From an uncultured bacterium (GTDB lineage Bacteria; Bacillota; Clostridia; Lachnospirales; Lachnospiraceae), in NCBI GenBank assembly GCA_947647735.1, contig CANSLJ010000010.1, positions 1-64,000 of the forward strand: a stretch of DNA of 64,000 nt, read 5' to 3'. This document shows, in pieces, positions 16,180 to 25,234 of this stretch. The position numbers and the translations under genes are program-made. The notes below the pieces were generated by a model that was not told where the DNA came from, ran no database searches, and saw nothing but the letters and a program-made list of their open reading frames with translations. How positions within the stretch are numbered: the stretch's first letter is position 1; every line of letters begins with the position of its first letter.

Positions 16180-17502
16180 TCAGGTGTGTAAGTTTGCGGC
16201 AGAGGGTATGGCAATAGTGAAGGTACATCCGCCGCCGGGGGTATCGCTCAGAGATATCTTCCCGCCAAGGAGTGAGATCAGTTCATTTGCAATGCTGAGC
16301 CCAAGGCCAAAATGTTCTCTCCGGGTACGGGACTTGTCACATTGATAGAAACGGTTAAATATAAAAGGCTTATCTTTGTCGCTGATGCCGATACCGTGAT
16401 CAATGATCGTGATTACCAGCTTATTTTTTTCTACAGATGCATTCAGTGAAATTTCGGATGCAGACGGAGAGTATGAAACCGCATTATCAAGAAAAATACT
16501 GATGATCTGGTTTAGCCTGTCTGCATCAGAGTAAAATGACGGGCAGCATTCATCCGGTATATTAAGCTGTAACAGTATATTCTTTTTTCCGCAGATCTGC
16601 TCATATTTTGTATACAGGTTTATCAATAGTGTATCGATGTCGATCTCTTCCATATGAAAAGACCAGTTTCCGGCATCAAGGGAGGAGAGCAGAAGCAGGT
16701 CTCCGATAAGCCGGGACATTCGTGATACTTCTGAATCGATCACCTGTACATGATCTTTGACGGTATCCGGAATATCCGGTACGGATTCGATCATTTCTGC
16801 GGAGGAGAGAATAGCGGAAAGCGGGGCTTTGCATTCATGGGAAACGGCGGCGATAAAGTCTTTCTGGCTCTGCATGGTTGCCTCTGTCGGTTTTACAGTG
16901 ATCCTGGTAAGGAGTCGGGACAGGAAGATAATAAAAAGGAAAACACCGCACCATATACAGATATAAAACTTTAATTCGGGCAACAGTAAGGAGGCAAAGC
17001 TGCCGCTTTCTTTTACAATGGATAATCCAAATGTAACGTCATGGCCTGTAACGATCTCACAAAAGATGCAGTCATAATTTTTTCCGTCCGGCATACTGAC
17101 GGTATATGCTGCAGACTGGCTGCTGCGTGTGCAGTCTTTTAATTCAGGAGGGCTGAGAGCATAGCCCTGATATTGATGATATTGCAATGTATCTAGAAAG
17201 GTATCTATAATTTCAGAACAATTTTCTAAATTCTCACTTTGATATAAAAACGAGTCTGTATCGGAGAGAAGCCGGAAGGAGTAGCCGAGCTTTTTTTCGT
17301 AGACAGATAAAATTTCCATGTGATCAGAGTTCTGTTCCATCGAAAAGATCAGCATGGAAGCCATCCTGTTGAAATAGGCTATCGAATTTTTTCTTTTATC
17401 CTTTATATTCTGTTGAATCAACAGACAGAGCACAATGGAAAAAACCAGCATGAGCGAACTGATCAATAAAATGTAGAGATTTCGTTTAAGCTTTTTTATC
17501 AT
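16180..17502 (-). CDS. Sensor histidine kinase (VanS/EnvZ-like)
   Basis: A 440-residue membrane kinase. TM1 lies at about 10-30 (LYILLISSLMLVFSIVLCLL), an extracytoplasmic sensor loop of about 130 residues follows, TM2 is at about 165-185 (FYICIWCGVFLFIIFLS), then HisKA with AAVSHECKAPLSAILSSAEM holding the phosphorylated His, and HATPase_c with FLDNAVSYSP, DHGIGISDKD and FGLGLSIANE. It overlaps the upstream response-regulator gene by 17 bases, so the two are translated together. I chose ATG 17502 (GGAGG 6 bases before it). The divergent target region encodes two related lipoproteins and an FtsX-type ABC transporter, so it probably senses an envelope-active compound. Confidence 0.92.
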   Translation of the reverse strand: MIKKLKRNLYILLISSLMLVFSIVLCLLIQQNIKDKRKNSIAYFNRMASMLIFSMEQNSDHMEILSVYEKKLGYSFRLLSDTDSFLYQSENLENCSEIIDTFLDTLQYHQYQGYALSPPELKDCTRSSQSAAYTVSMPDGKNYDCIFCEIVTGHDVTFGLSIVKESGSFASLLLPELKFYICIWCGVFLFIIFLSRLLTRITVKPTEATMQSQKDFIAAVSHECKAPLSAILSSAEMIESVPDIPDTVKDHVQVIDSEVSRMSRLIGDLLLLSSLDAGNWSFHMEEIDIDTLLINLYTKYEQICGKKNILLQLNIPDECCPSFYSDADRLNQIISIFLDNAVSYSPSASEISLNASVEKNKLVITIIDHGIGISDKDKPFIFNRFYQCDKSRTRREHFGLGLSIANELISLLGGKISLSDTPGGGCTFTIAIPSAANLHT

Positions 17503-18181
17503 TTCCGACCTCCAGTATATATCCGGAACCGTACACGGAAGAAAGAACACAGCTGCTCCCTATTGTACGGAGACGTTTCCGCAGAAAATAGATGTAGTTA
17601 TCCAGATTCCCGGTTTCCACAGATGCATCTGTCTCCCACACTTTTTGTATCAACTGTTCTCTGGTCAACAGAGTGTCAGGCTGCTTCAGAAAGGCCTGTA
17701 TCAGGTGGAACTCTGTAGGGGTAAGTGCTACGGAGTTTTTTTGGCACATAAGCTGCCTTTTTGTCAGGTCAAGAGAAATGTCATGGAAAGAAAGATTTTG
17801 TTCTCTGCTCAGGCTGACAGGCCTGCGGGTTAAAGCACGGATACGTGCAGAAAGTTCTTCTATATGAAAAGGTTTTGAGAGATAATCATCTGCGCCGCTG
17901 TCCAGACCTTCGATTTTATCCTGTAATTCGGACATTCCTGTTATGATAATGACGGGAATCTGTATCTGCTTGTTTCGCATCGCCTTTATGATCGTGAGCC
18001 CGTCTACGACAGGGAGCATCCGGTCGATGACCGCAAGATCGTAACTGTTATTCCCATCCAGGGCAAGCAGAAAGCCCTCTTCGCCGTCACCGCAGGCATC
18101 AACAATATAGCCTTCTCTTGTGAGCTGTTTTTTCATATTGTCACAAAGGTATTTATCATCTTCTAAAAGTAAGATCTTCAT
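17486..18181 (-). CDS. OmpR/PhoB-family response regulator
   Basis: A 231-residue two-domain regulator. The receiver domain (1-118) has the acidic pair LEDD, the phospho-acceptor in VIDRMLPVVDG, the switch Thr in IIITG and the Lys in DYLSKPF. The C-terminal winged helix (about 130-225) has LTPTEFHLIQAFLKQPD, VSLSREQ and YGSGYILEV. GGAGAGGATACT precedes the ATG. It is divergent from the lipoprotein/ABC operon at 18.4 kb across 195 bases containing a 12-bp inverted repeat, so regulation of both sides is likely. Confidence 0.93.
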   Translation of the reverse strand: MKILLLEDDKYLCDNMKKQLTREGYIVDACGDGEEGFLLALDGNNSYDLAVIDRMLPVVDGLTIIKAMRNKQIQIPVIIITGMSELQDKIEGLDSGADDYLSKPFHIEELSARIRALTRRPVSLSREQNLSFHDISLDLTKRQLMCQKNSVALTPTEFHLIQAFLKQPDTLLTREQLIQKVWETDASVETGNLDNYIYFLRKRLRTIGSSCVLSSVYGSGYILEVGNDKKA

Positions 18182-18224
18182 AGTATCCTCTCCATCTTAT
18201 TTTCAGTATAACAAAACATTCTCG

Positions 18225-18275
18225 AAAAATCTTCTAAAAAACCCTTAAAATCAGTTGTCGGAATAGAAGATTTTT
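18225..18275. promoter_or_regulatory. 12-bp inverted repeat in the divergent regulatory region
   Basis: AAAAATCTTCTA (18225-18236) and TAGAAGATTTTT (18264-18275) are perfectly complementary with 27 bases between. The element lies between the response-regulator gene and the lipoprotein operon. It could be a paired operator for the regulator or an RNA hairpin in the operon leader. The sequence alone does not decide. Confidence 0.45.
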
Positions 18276-18376
18276 AGAGCAGTCGAATGTTATTCTTTAT
18301 GGCAGGCGGAAAGGCCATACAGCAGGAAAACGAAACATATTTTCTGCTGCCAAGAATAAAGAAAAGAGGTATAAAA

Positions 18377-19027
18377 ATGAGAAGAAACATGTTGAAAACA
18401 GCAGAAATTTTAATTCTGAGCCTTGTGTTGAGTGCGGGCATGGGCGGTTGCGCAGGGAAAGGGGGCGGTGCGCCGGGTACATCGGATATCGGGAGTGCTG
18501 CATTGGATGATAGCGGTGGGACAGGAGGTAATAGTGAGATGGATTCACTGGATAGCCAAGGTGCGGAATCAGATAACGGTGACGGGGCGGGGGAGAGCGG
18601 CAAAATAGAGTACAGCGGAGAAGCTGAAGGTAATAATGAAGTCGGAAACAGTACCGGCGTGGAAGGCGGTACAGAATCCGTATATTTTGAAGGCGCCGAT
18701 CTGAATGGAAGGGTGCTTGAATTTTCTGATACCGGTTTTACAATAACACCTGTTCATACAGTCGTATATGAGGATGGAACGAGCAACAGTTGGGAGGCGG
18801 CTCCGGGGAAGGAAAAGGAGGAGGATAATATCCATGTAACCTATACAGAAGATACAGTTTTTGAGGTTGTATATTTCGACAGGAGCCTGCAGGAAGTATC
18901 CTCAAGGGAAGATGCCGATAAAAGCAGTGTTAAAAAACAGACATTGGTATATGTTTTTGGAGACGGTGAGGATGGAAAAAACTGGACTGCAGACAAGGTT
19001 CTCGTACAGAGGTGGGAAAATAACTAG
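18377..19027 (+). CDS. Lipoprotein of a two-member local family (first copy)
   Basis: A 216-residue predicted lipoprotein. The signal peptide (ILILSLVLSAGMGGC) ends in an atypical lipobox whose Cys lies at about residue 25. A low-complexity Gly/Ser/Glu linker of about 80 residues follows, then a C-terminal domain of about 110 residues (from YFEGADLNGRVLEFSDTGFT) shared with the next gene. The domain has alternating beta-like segments and a conserved NW-ADKV-RW end. I recognise no named family. The start at 18377 has AGAGGT 7 bases upstream and places Met directly before the signal peptide. As first gene of an operon with an FtsX-type ABC transporter, it probably works with it at the outer membrane face. 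Confidence 0.78.
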   Translation: MRRNMLKTAEILILSLVLSAGMGGCAGKGGGAPGTSDIGSAALDDSGGTGGNSEMDSLDSQGAESDNGDGAGESGKIEYSGEAEGNNEVGNSTGVEGGTESVYFEGADLNGRVLEFSDTGFTITPVHTVVYEDGTSNSWEAAPGKEKEEDNIHVTYTEDTVFEVVYFDRSLQEVSSREDADKSSVKKQTLVYVFGDGEDGKNWTADKVLVQRWENN

Positions 19028-19048
19028 AATTGTCAGGAGGAAATGAAG

Positions 19049-19687
19049 ATGAAAGGAAAGATATTGAAAGCAGCGGGAGTTTTTTGCCTGTCAGTTATCC
19101 TGTGTGCCGGCATGTCAGGATGTTCGGGTAAGGGTAACGACCAGACGAGTGCGTCAGATGTACAGACGGCCAAAGAGAGCGGCAGTGATGAAGATATTGA
19201 AACAAGGGAAGCAAAAGAGGGCGGAGATGAAAACGGCATCGACGGGATGGCAGAGGATCATGAGGAAACTGCTGACGGCAGGGAGGATAGCAGAGGTGAG
19301 GCGGGAAACAGCGATGGAATGTCAGATGACAGCGAGGAGGAGGGCTTATTTTATGATGGAGCTGATCTGAGCGGGAGGGTTGTTGACTTTTCGGATACAG
19401 GATGTACCATAACGCCCCGGACGATGGTCATAAATGAGGATGGTTCCATGGAGGGAGGCATTGCGGCTCCGGGTTATGAATCGGAGGAAACGAACATCCA
19501 CATAACTTATGTGGAGGATGTTGTTTTTCAGGTCATTTACTTCAGTATGGGGGCGCAGGCTGAAACTGCAAGGGAGGACACTGACAAAAACAGTATCAAA
19601 AAAGATACGGATGTGAATATTTTCGGCACCTGTCAGGATGAAAAAAACTGGGTTGCCGACAAAGTTGTGATCACAAGATGGCAGTAG
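19049..19687 (+). CDS. Lipoprotein of a two-member local family (second copy)
   Basis: A 212-residue predicted lipoprotein with a clear lipobox (CLSVILCAGMSGC), an acidic linker and a C-terminal domain matching the preceding lipoprotein: GADLSGRVVDFSDTGCTITP against GADLNGRVLEFSDTGFTITP, and both end in D-K-V-RW. The pair is a tandem duplication whose linkers have diverged far more than the domain. The ribosome binding site decides the start: AGGAGG ends at 19040, only 2 bases before ATG 19043 but 8 before ATG 19049, so I use 19049. It is followed after 9 bases by the permease gene. Confidence 0.78.
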   Translation: MKGKILKAAGVFCLSVILCAGMSGCSGKGNDQTSASDVQTAKESGSDEDIETREAKEGGDENGIDGMAEDHEETADGREDSRGEAGNSDGMSDDSEEEGLFYDGADLSGRVVDFSDTGCTITPRTMVINEDGSMEGGIAAPGYESEETNIHITYVEDVVFQVIYFSMGAQAETAREDTDKNSIKKDTDVNIFGTCQDEKNWVADKVVITRWQ

Positions 19688-19696
19688 GAGGTCAGG

Positions 19697-20896
19697 ATGG
19701 ATTGTTTATCGAGAGCGCTCCGTTATATCCGGAGAAAAAAGATGAAGTCTGCGTTATTGCTGTTTTTGTTTCTGACCATTAACAGTATGGTCTTAGGTAC
19801 ATTGGGGATACGGAAAGTATCTTTAAGGCTGGCTGAAGAACTCCGGAAAAATGCGGAGAGCAGGATAACATTAGAGAGTGTGGATCAGGACTGTCCTTTC
19901 AGAAAAGCAGATATGCAGGCGATAGAGAATGTACCCAATGTAAACTGGCTTAACCGCATAGCGGAAATACAGGTTATTTCTACTGACTGCATTCCGGCTG
20001 CAGGCAGTGAAGATTCTGAAGGGGCATTTATTGTTCATGGATATGATAAACTGGAGAACGACAGTCCGTTTGCGGATAAAGTTTACCGGCTTGTGGAGGG
20101 AAATTATCCACAAAGCAGCAAAGAGATTGTGATCAGTCAGTTTCTGGCAGAGTATAACGGGATTCAGACAGGCGATAAGATTACATTTGAAACAGTGGAT
20201 AAGGGGAGTCAGGAAGCGGTTGTCTCCGGGCTGTTCCTGTCGGGAACGGAATGGAGTCAGACAGAAAATGTGCGGACGGTAAACCGCATTGAAAATCAGA
20301 TTTATGGTACGGCGGATTTTGTGAATAGACTGTCCAGTAAAAATACTTTTACAGGTGTGGCAGTGTATGTAAAAGATCCGGAGCAGCTTATGGACACAAA
20401 AGAAGTGCTGGAAAAAGCGTATCAGGACAGGGCGGTAACAGGGATGACAGACCGCAACTTCCAAAAATTGAAAATGATGATCGGGCAGACAGGCAGGATC
20501 ACGTTTTTGATCTTCCTTTTGACGGTAGCGGCAGGCGGCTTGATAACCGGCCTTTTGCTTGCCATGTGGATGCGGAACCGGAAAACAGAGATCGCGGTGC
20601 TGATCAGTCTTGGCATATCCAAAAGGGATATATTATCACAAATGCTTTTGGAGGAAATGATCGTTTATTCCATTGCTTTTATCGGGGCGGGGCTTGCGGC
20701 AGAGTTTTTATTGCCGCGGATCATTAACGGCATGGCTGTTATGCAGGGAAACGACGTGACGCCGGAATTGTCAGCGGGCTGGATGCTGCTGGTTCTATGT
20801 ACCGGTCTGGCTTTTGTTGTGATATTGACCGGAATTGCCATTTTTCCGTATATGAAAAAGCCTGTAAAGGAAATCTTATCGGAGATGGAGGGATAG
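19697..20896 (+). CDS. FtsX/MacB-type ABC transporter permease, first subunit
   Basis: A 399-residue permease with the four-helix FtsX/MacB plan. TM1 (about 16-38, MKSALLLFLFLTINSMVLGT) is followed by a large extracytoplasmic domain (about 40-260), then three C-terminal helices at about 265-290, 315-340 and 355-380, with RNRKTEIAVLISLGISKRDI between. Such permeases do not import; they couple ATP hydrolysis to movement of the extracytoplasmic domain (mechanotransmission). AGGAGG lies 7 bases before the ATG. It sits in the operon lipoprotein-lipoprotein-permease-permease-ATPase under the divergent two-component system, which suggests envelope defence or export of a peptide or lipid. Confidence 0.88.
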   Translation: MDCLSRALRYIRRKKMKSALLLFLFLTINSMVLGTLGIRKVSLRLAEELRKNAESRITLESVDQDCPFRKADMQAIENVPNVNWLNRIAEIQVISTDCIPAAGSEDSEGAFIVHGYDKLENDSPFADKVYRLVEGNYPQSSKEIVISQFLAEYNGIQTGDKITFETVDKGSQEAVVSGLFLSGTEWSQTENVRTVNRIENQIYGTADFVNRLSSKNTFTGVAVYVKDPEQLMDTKEVLEKAYQDRAVTGMTDRNFQKLKMMIGQTGRITFLIFLLTVAAGGLITGLLLAMWMRNRKTEIAVLISLGISKRDILSQMLLEEMIVYSIAFIGAGLAAEFLLPRIINGMAVMQGNDVTPELSAGWMLLVLCTGLAFVVILTGIAIFPYMKKPVKEILSEMEG

Positions 20897-20958
20897 ATTG
20901 AAGATATTGTGCCTGCAGTTCAAAGCCTGCAGGTCGAGGAAAGGGTTTGGTTATCGGT

Positions 20959-22398
20959 ATGAATATTTTAGAGTTAAGCACACGCTGCCTGGTTCGGAAA
21001 CGGGCAAAGACGATCCTGCTTTTAAGCATTGTGTTTGTGATATCCTGTTTTATCTATGCGGGGTGGGCATGCAGATCGGCAAATGTCCAGACGCAGACGG
21101 AGGGAAAACAGGCGCTCGGCGCGTCGTTCAGGATGGAGGAAAACGAAGCGGACAGGCATGACAGGACGGCTGAAGCAATAGAGAAATTAGGTGGACAGAA
21201 CGGAAGCGCAGACGGATCGCATATAGAGCAGCTTGAATCCGGAGACTGGATGATATGGCATGACAATTCTTTTGAAACCCTGCAGATGGAGGATATTGAA
21301 ACGCTGGCAGGGCAGGAGGGAATTGCGGAATATAATATCACCACGGCGAACATAGTTGTCAATCCCGTGAATTTTGTGCGTATCGAGGATCCGGATACAG
21401 ACCAGAGTTCGGACCTGTTGTGCGTATCTTTGCGCGGGAATATGGAAATGCGGCTGGACTTTGATGTGCAGAACGGGAACATAGAAGTAAATGAGGGGCG
21501 TATGATCACATCGGAAGATAGGGATGTATGCGTCATATCAAGGGAGCTGGCAGAATTAAATGGACTGACGGTTGGAGATAAACTTAAATTTAACAGTCGG
21601 AAGGAGCGTGAGACATCGAAAGCCTACAGTGCGGAGATTGTCGGGATTTATGATACAGTTCACAAAATGACGCCTGTCATGTACGGGGACAGTTACCGGA
21701 GTGAGAATATCATTATGACAGATCTGCGTTTCCCGGAGAAGCCCCAGGGCTGTGAGGGCGATCCATTATATCAGTATGCGACATTTTGGGTAGAGAATGT
21801 GGATGAATATGATGCGGTGAAGGAGCAGATCAGGAAAGCTGATATTAACTGGAAACGCTATGATTTCATTGACAATACCGGGATGAGTGACACGATGGCA
21901 GAGAATTTCGGGAATCTGGACGAAATGAGTTCCATGATACTGGTTCTGGTTGCTGTTTCAGGCGCGGTTATCATTTTTCTTGTATTTCTGTTCTGGCAAA
22001 AAGGCAGGGTGCATGAGATCGGCGTGTTTCTGGCGATCGGAAAGAGCAAGGGGGAGGTGATAGCTCAGATGATGATGGAGGGGATCCTGATAGGATGTGT
22101 TTCTTTTGTGCTGGCAACGGTATGTGCGCCTGCGCTATCGGAAAACGTCGCAGATTATTTAGTGGGGTATCAGGTACAACAGCAGGAGGAACAGAGAAAA
22201 GCGGAAGAAGGCATGTCGGGAGGGACAGGAGTGATAGAGTATGAGACGGAGGTCATGGGTGTTAAAACCGAAGTGACAGGAGAAGTGATCCTGTTGTCCG
22301 CCTGTACCATACTGGGTGTGATCCTGGCTGCGGTTTCGTCATCCTGTATGTTTGTGGTGATGCAGAAACCAAGAGAGATTTTAAGCAAGATGAGCTAA
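20959..22398 (+). CDS. FtsX/MacB-type ABC transporter permease, second subunit
   Basis: A 479-residue permease of the same four-helix type as its upstream neighbour. TM1 (about 17-38, KTILLLSIVFVISCFIYAG) precedes a long extracytoplasmic domain (about 40-320). The last three helices lie at about 330-350 (MILVLVAVSGAVIIFLVFLF), 375-395 and 440-465. KGRVHEIGVFLAIGKSKGEV is the cytoplasmic coupling segment. An insert rich in Gln, Glu and Gly (about 395-430) separates the final two helices. I chose ATG 20959; a TTG at 20947 lies too near the AGGAAAGG. Two different permeases with one ATPase imply a heterodimeric channel. Confidence 0.87.
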   Translation: MNILELSTRCLVRKRAKTILLLSIVFVISCFIYAGWACRSANVQTQTEGKQALGASFRMEENEADRHDRTAEAIEKLGGQNGSADGSHIEQLESGDWMIWHDNSFETLQMEDIETLAGQEGIAEYNITTANIVVNPVNFVRIEDPDTDQSSDLLCVSLRGNMEMRLDFDVQNGNIEVNEGRMITSEDRDVCVISRELAELNGLTVGDKLKFNSRKERETSKAYSAEIVGIYDTVHKMTPVMYGDSYRSENIIMTDLRFPEKPQGCEGDPLYQYATFWVENVDEYDAVKEQIRKADINWKRYDFIDNTGMSDTMAENFGNLDEMSSMILVLVAVSGAVIIFLVFLFWQKGRVHEIGVFLAIGKSKGEVIAQMMMEGILIGCVSFVLATVCAPALSENVADYLVGYQVQQQEEQRKAEEGMSGGTGVIEYETEVMGVKTEVTGEVILLSACTILGVILAAVSSSCMFVVMQKPREILSKMS

Positions 22399-22408
22399 AG
22401 GAGGCTGT

Positions 22409-23056
22409 ATGTTAGAGTTGAAGGATGTTTCATATTATTATAGATCACAGAAGGACAGGATGATCCTGGATCATGTTTCCTATGAATTTAAAAAGGGAGT
22501 CATGTATGCTGTTTTGGGTTCCAGCGGTTCGGGAAAAACGACTCTGTTGTCTTTGCTGGCGGGACTGGATGTGCCGGTTGACGGAACTGTCTGTGCCGTG
22601 GGGGAGGATATTCTGAAAAAGGGGTTAAACGCGCACAGAAGGGATCATGTTTCTCTGGTCTTTCAAAATTATAACCTGATCGATTATCTGACACCGGTTG
22701 AAAATGTAAAACTGGGCGGGAGGGCAGATGCAGAAAAGCTTTTAACACAGATGGGTATTGACAAAATGCAGAGGAAAAGAAATGTGATGCAGTTATCCGG
22801 CGGACAGCAGCAGAGGGTTGCCATTGCAAGGGCGCTGGCGAGTAAGGCTCCTGTTCTGCTGGCAGATGAACCGACAGGAAATCTGGACGAGGATACTGCC
22901 GGTGAAATTATATCCATTTTTCAGAAACTGGCACATGAGCAGGAAAAATGTGTGATCGTAGTTACCCACAGCAGGGAGCTGGCAGAGCAGGCGGATGTCG
23001 TCCTGCGGTTGAAGAAAGGGAAGATCGCAGATGACACAGGTATTGTGGAAAATTAG
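22409..23056 (+). CDS. ABC transporter ATP-binding protein (LolD/MacB type)
   Basis: A 215-residue ATPase with Walker A GSSGSGKTT (about 37-45), Q-loop in FQNYNLIDYL, signature LSGGQQQR, Walker B VLLADEPTGNLD and the H-switch VTHS. Its closest class drives FtsX/MacB/LolCDE permeases, matching the two permeases upstream (10-base gap, AAAGGAGG before the ATG). It is the last gene of the lipoprotein-permease operon. Convergent with the Bce-type permease gene on the other strand. Confidence 0.93.
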   Translation: MLELKDVSYYYRSQKDRMILDHVSYEFKKGVMYAVLGSSGSGKTTLLSLLAGLDVPVDGTVCAVGEDILKKGLNAHRRDHVSLVFQNYNLIDYLTPVENVKLGGRADAEKLLTQMGIDKMQRKRNVMQLSGGQQQRVAIARALASKAPVLLADEPTGNLDEDTAGEIISIFQKLAHEQEKCVIVVTHSRELAEQADVVLRLKKGKIADDTGIVEN

Positions 23057-23122
23057 AAGCCGGCGGTTACATTTCAGGATTATATGTTGCTGTGGCAAAG
23101 GTTGTAATATCAGTAAAGAACA

Positions 23123-23152
23123 GAAAGCCGCTCCCCCTCAGGAACGGCTTTC
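23123..23152 (-). terminator. Terminator of the Bce-type operon
   Basis: Stem GAAAGCCG / CGGCTTTC (23123-23130 and 23145-23152) with a 14-base loop. The stop codon of the permease lies in the loop. On the reverse strand the stem is followed by TGTTCTTTAC, a weak T-rich tail. Confidence 0.5.
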
Positions 23153-25234
23153 CCCGCCGGTCACATTCCGGCAGAAACTGATATAGGTCACCGCGAAGTA
23201 GACCAGATAAATACCGAAGAACAGGGCGATACTCCTGAGGAAAAAGGAGCCGGGGGAGAGAGGTACACCGGTTGCCATGACGAAGCGCTCTCCCGCAAAA
23301 AGCATCATCTTTCCGCTGATCAGGATCGCCAGCAGGGCGGGGCAGAGGTAATAGGCCGCCAGTTGTTTCAGGATAAGGCGGTGTATCTCGGCCTCTTTTA
23401 ATCCCAGTTTGGACAGGATATCGTAGCGGAATCTGCAGGCGGCTGAATCGCTGAGCTGTTGTACGGAGAGCACGGTCACTGCGGCACACAGAAAGACCAG
23501 TCCGATATAGAACAGCGGGATCGTGAGGGAGGCGATCAGGGAGGCGAGGGAGGTTCTGAGATCTTCCTTCACTTCGTTGACCGTGTTGAATACAAAAATG
23601 ATATCCGAGCCGTAGCACCGGTTGCCCTTCAGGGCGGGGCATTCATCGTTTCCTTCAAACATAAGATCATTTGTTTTATCATATCTCAGTTCACTCAGCT
23701 TATCCCGCAGGCCGAGGGGCGCAGAGCCTTCTATATCCAGAGCAAGTTCCGAGTAATAGGGATACATGCGCGAAAGCACCCGGTCCGGTACGATAACGAT
23801 ATAGTCGCCGCCGTTATGTCCGTCTTGGGAGAAGGGTTCCGCGTAAATGCCGCCGCAGGAGAGAGACGGAGAGCCGTCTGCGCCAGCGAGTATCAGGTCA
23901 TCGCCGATATGCTGTACTTCCTTTTCCAGACGGGGTTTGACCTGCAGGGCATATTCTTTGCCGCTTAAGGTTATCTCGTCGTAGCCCAGCATGCGGCGCA
24001 GATGGTTGTAGTCGGAGAGGCCCATATAGGTGTCGTAAGTACAGTATCTGCTCTCGTTTTCCAGCATTTGTCTGATCCCGGTCATATCCGGGCTGCCATC
24101 GGGATTTTGGTACATAGTGCCCCAGAAGGTAAGGTGTGTCAGCATCCAGGCGTTTACCTGATCATCGCCGTCCGTGTAGATGCGGTAGGGGTAAGCGTCC
24201 TGAACAGATACGCTTTTTTCTAAAAACTGTATTTCCTTCGCAAAGTCATCTGCCGGATCGGGGCTGTAAAGCAGGATGTCAAACGGAAATTTATGGTCCG
24301 ACAGCGTATTCTGCCAGCTGCTGAACATCAGGGCGAAGGAAGATCCCATCAGCGTCAGCGTAAACAGTGCGGTCAGTGTCCCCATCGTAAACTGCATGGT
24401 GCGGACTTTGGAGGAGAACTGCCGCAACAGGAACAGGTTTTGTTCCTGATAGATCATTTTGCCGCCCTTTCTGACATAGCAGATGATCCGGGCGGAGAGG
24501 CCGATATAAAACAGATAGATCGTGACGACGAGCCCGATGATAAACAGGATGGTATCGCCGTTTGTCGCAAGAGAGCCAAAGAAAGTCCAGAACAGAAAGA
24601 TAAAGAGGATGGACAAAGGCAGCAGGAGCTGCTTTATGGTTTCGTGTCGTTCTTTGATCTCTTCGTTGCGTCGCCCCGCTTCCATCAGGTCACGGATGTT
24701 CATCTTTTTAAACTTCCGCCGGCAGCGGGAGAGGGCGAACAGGTAACAGGCGCCGTAACTCAGCGTGGTCATAAGGATCGTGCCGGGGTGGAGTGCGATG
24801 TGGAGATGATAGTCCATGCGGAGCATGGAAAACAGGACTGCCATCAGGATCTGCTGGAACAGGATGCCAAAGCTCATGCCTGTCATCAGGGAGAGAATGC
24901 CGAGCAGGATGTTTTCCCGGAGATACAGTTTTGCCAGCGTGTTCTTTTTCATGCCGAGCAGCAGATAGATCCCGAATTCGGCGCTGCGTTTTTCCATCAT
25001 GAAGCGCACCATGTAGGCGATGAGCCATGCGGTGATCAGAACGATAAAGATGGTGGCGAGGGCTACCATGGCTTCCAGCATGCCTTCCGTGTTCCAGTAT
25101 GCTTTGAGGTCATTCTGGAAGAGCAGGCTGTTAAAGGTGTACATGAGTGCGCTGACTAAAGTCATGGTGAGCAGATAGATCAGATAGTCTCTGGCGGAGC
25201 GTTTCATATTTCGAAAGGCAAGTTTACTGAGCAT
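23138..25234 (-). CDS. Bce-type ABC transporter permease (FtsX-like, ten TM)
   Basis: A 698-residue permease with ten predicted helices and a large extracytoplasmic domain (about 320-545) between helices 7 and 8, the hallmark of BceB/VraE/YvcS-type detoxification transporters. EKRSAEFGIYLLLGMKK is the conserved cytoplasmic segment of the first FtsX unit. I chose ATG 25234, which has GGAGGTG 9 bases upstream; the GTG at 25246 overlaps that ribosome binding site. The frame overlaps the ATPase gene by 11 bases. In Bce modules the permease both removes cell-wall antibiotics from their lipid II-cycle target and signals flux to the kinase, encoded just upstream here. Confidence 0.93.
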   Translation of the reverse strand: MLSKLAFRNMKRSARDYLIYLLTMTLVSALMYTFNSLLFQNDLKAYWNTEGMLEAMVALATIFIVLITAWLIAYMVRFMMEKRSAEFGIYLLLGMKKNTLAKLYLRENILLGILSLMTGMSFGILFQQILMAVLFSMLRMDYHLHIALHPGTILMTTLSYGACYLFALSRCRRKFKKMNIRDLMEAGRRNEEIKERHETIKQLLLPLSILFIFLFWTFFGSLATNGDTILFIIGLVVTIYLFYIGLSARIICYVRKGGKMIYQEQNLFLLRQFSSKVRTMQFTMGTLTALFTLTLMGSSFALMFSSWQNTLSDHKFPFDILLYSPDPADDFAKEIQFLEKSVSVQDAYPYRIYTDGDDQVNAWMLTHLTFWGTMYQNPDGSPDMTGIRQMLENESRYCTYDTYMGLSDYNHLRRMLGYDEITLSGKEYALQVKPRLEKEVQHIGDDLILAGADGSPSLSCGGIYAEPFSQDGHNGGDYIVIVPDRVLSRMYPYYSELALDIEGSAPLGLRDKLSELRYDKTNDLMFEGNDECPALKGNRCYGSDIIFVFNTVNEVKEDLRTSLASLIASLTIPLFYIGLVFLCAAVTVLSVQQLSDSAACRFRYDILSKLGLKEAEIHRLILKQLAAYYLCPALLAILISGKMMLFAGERFVMATGVPLSPGSFFLRSIALFFGIYLVYFAVTYISFCRNVTGGESRS

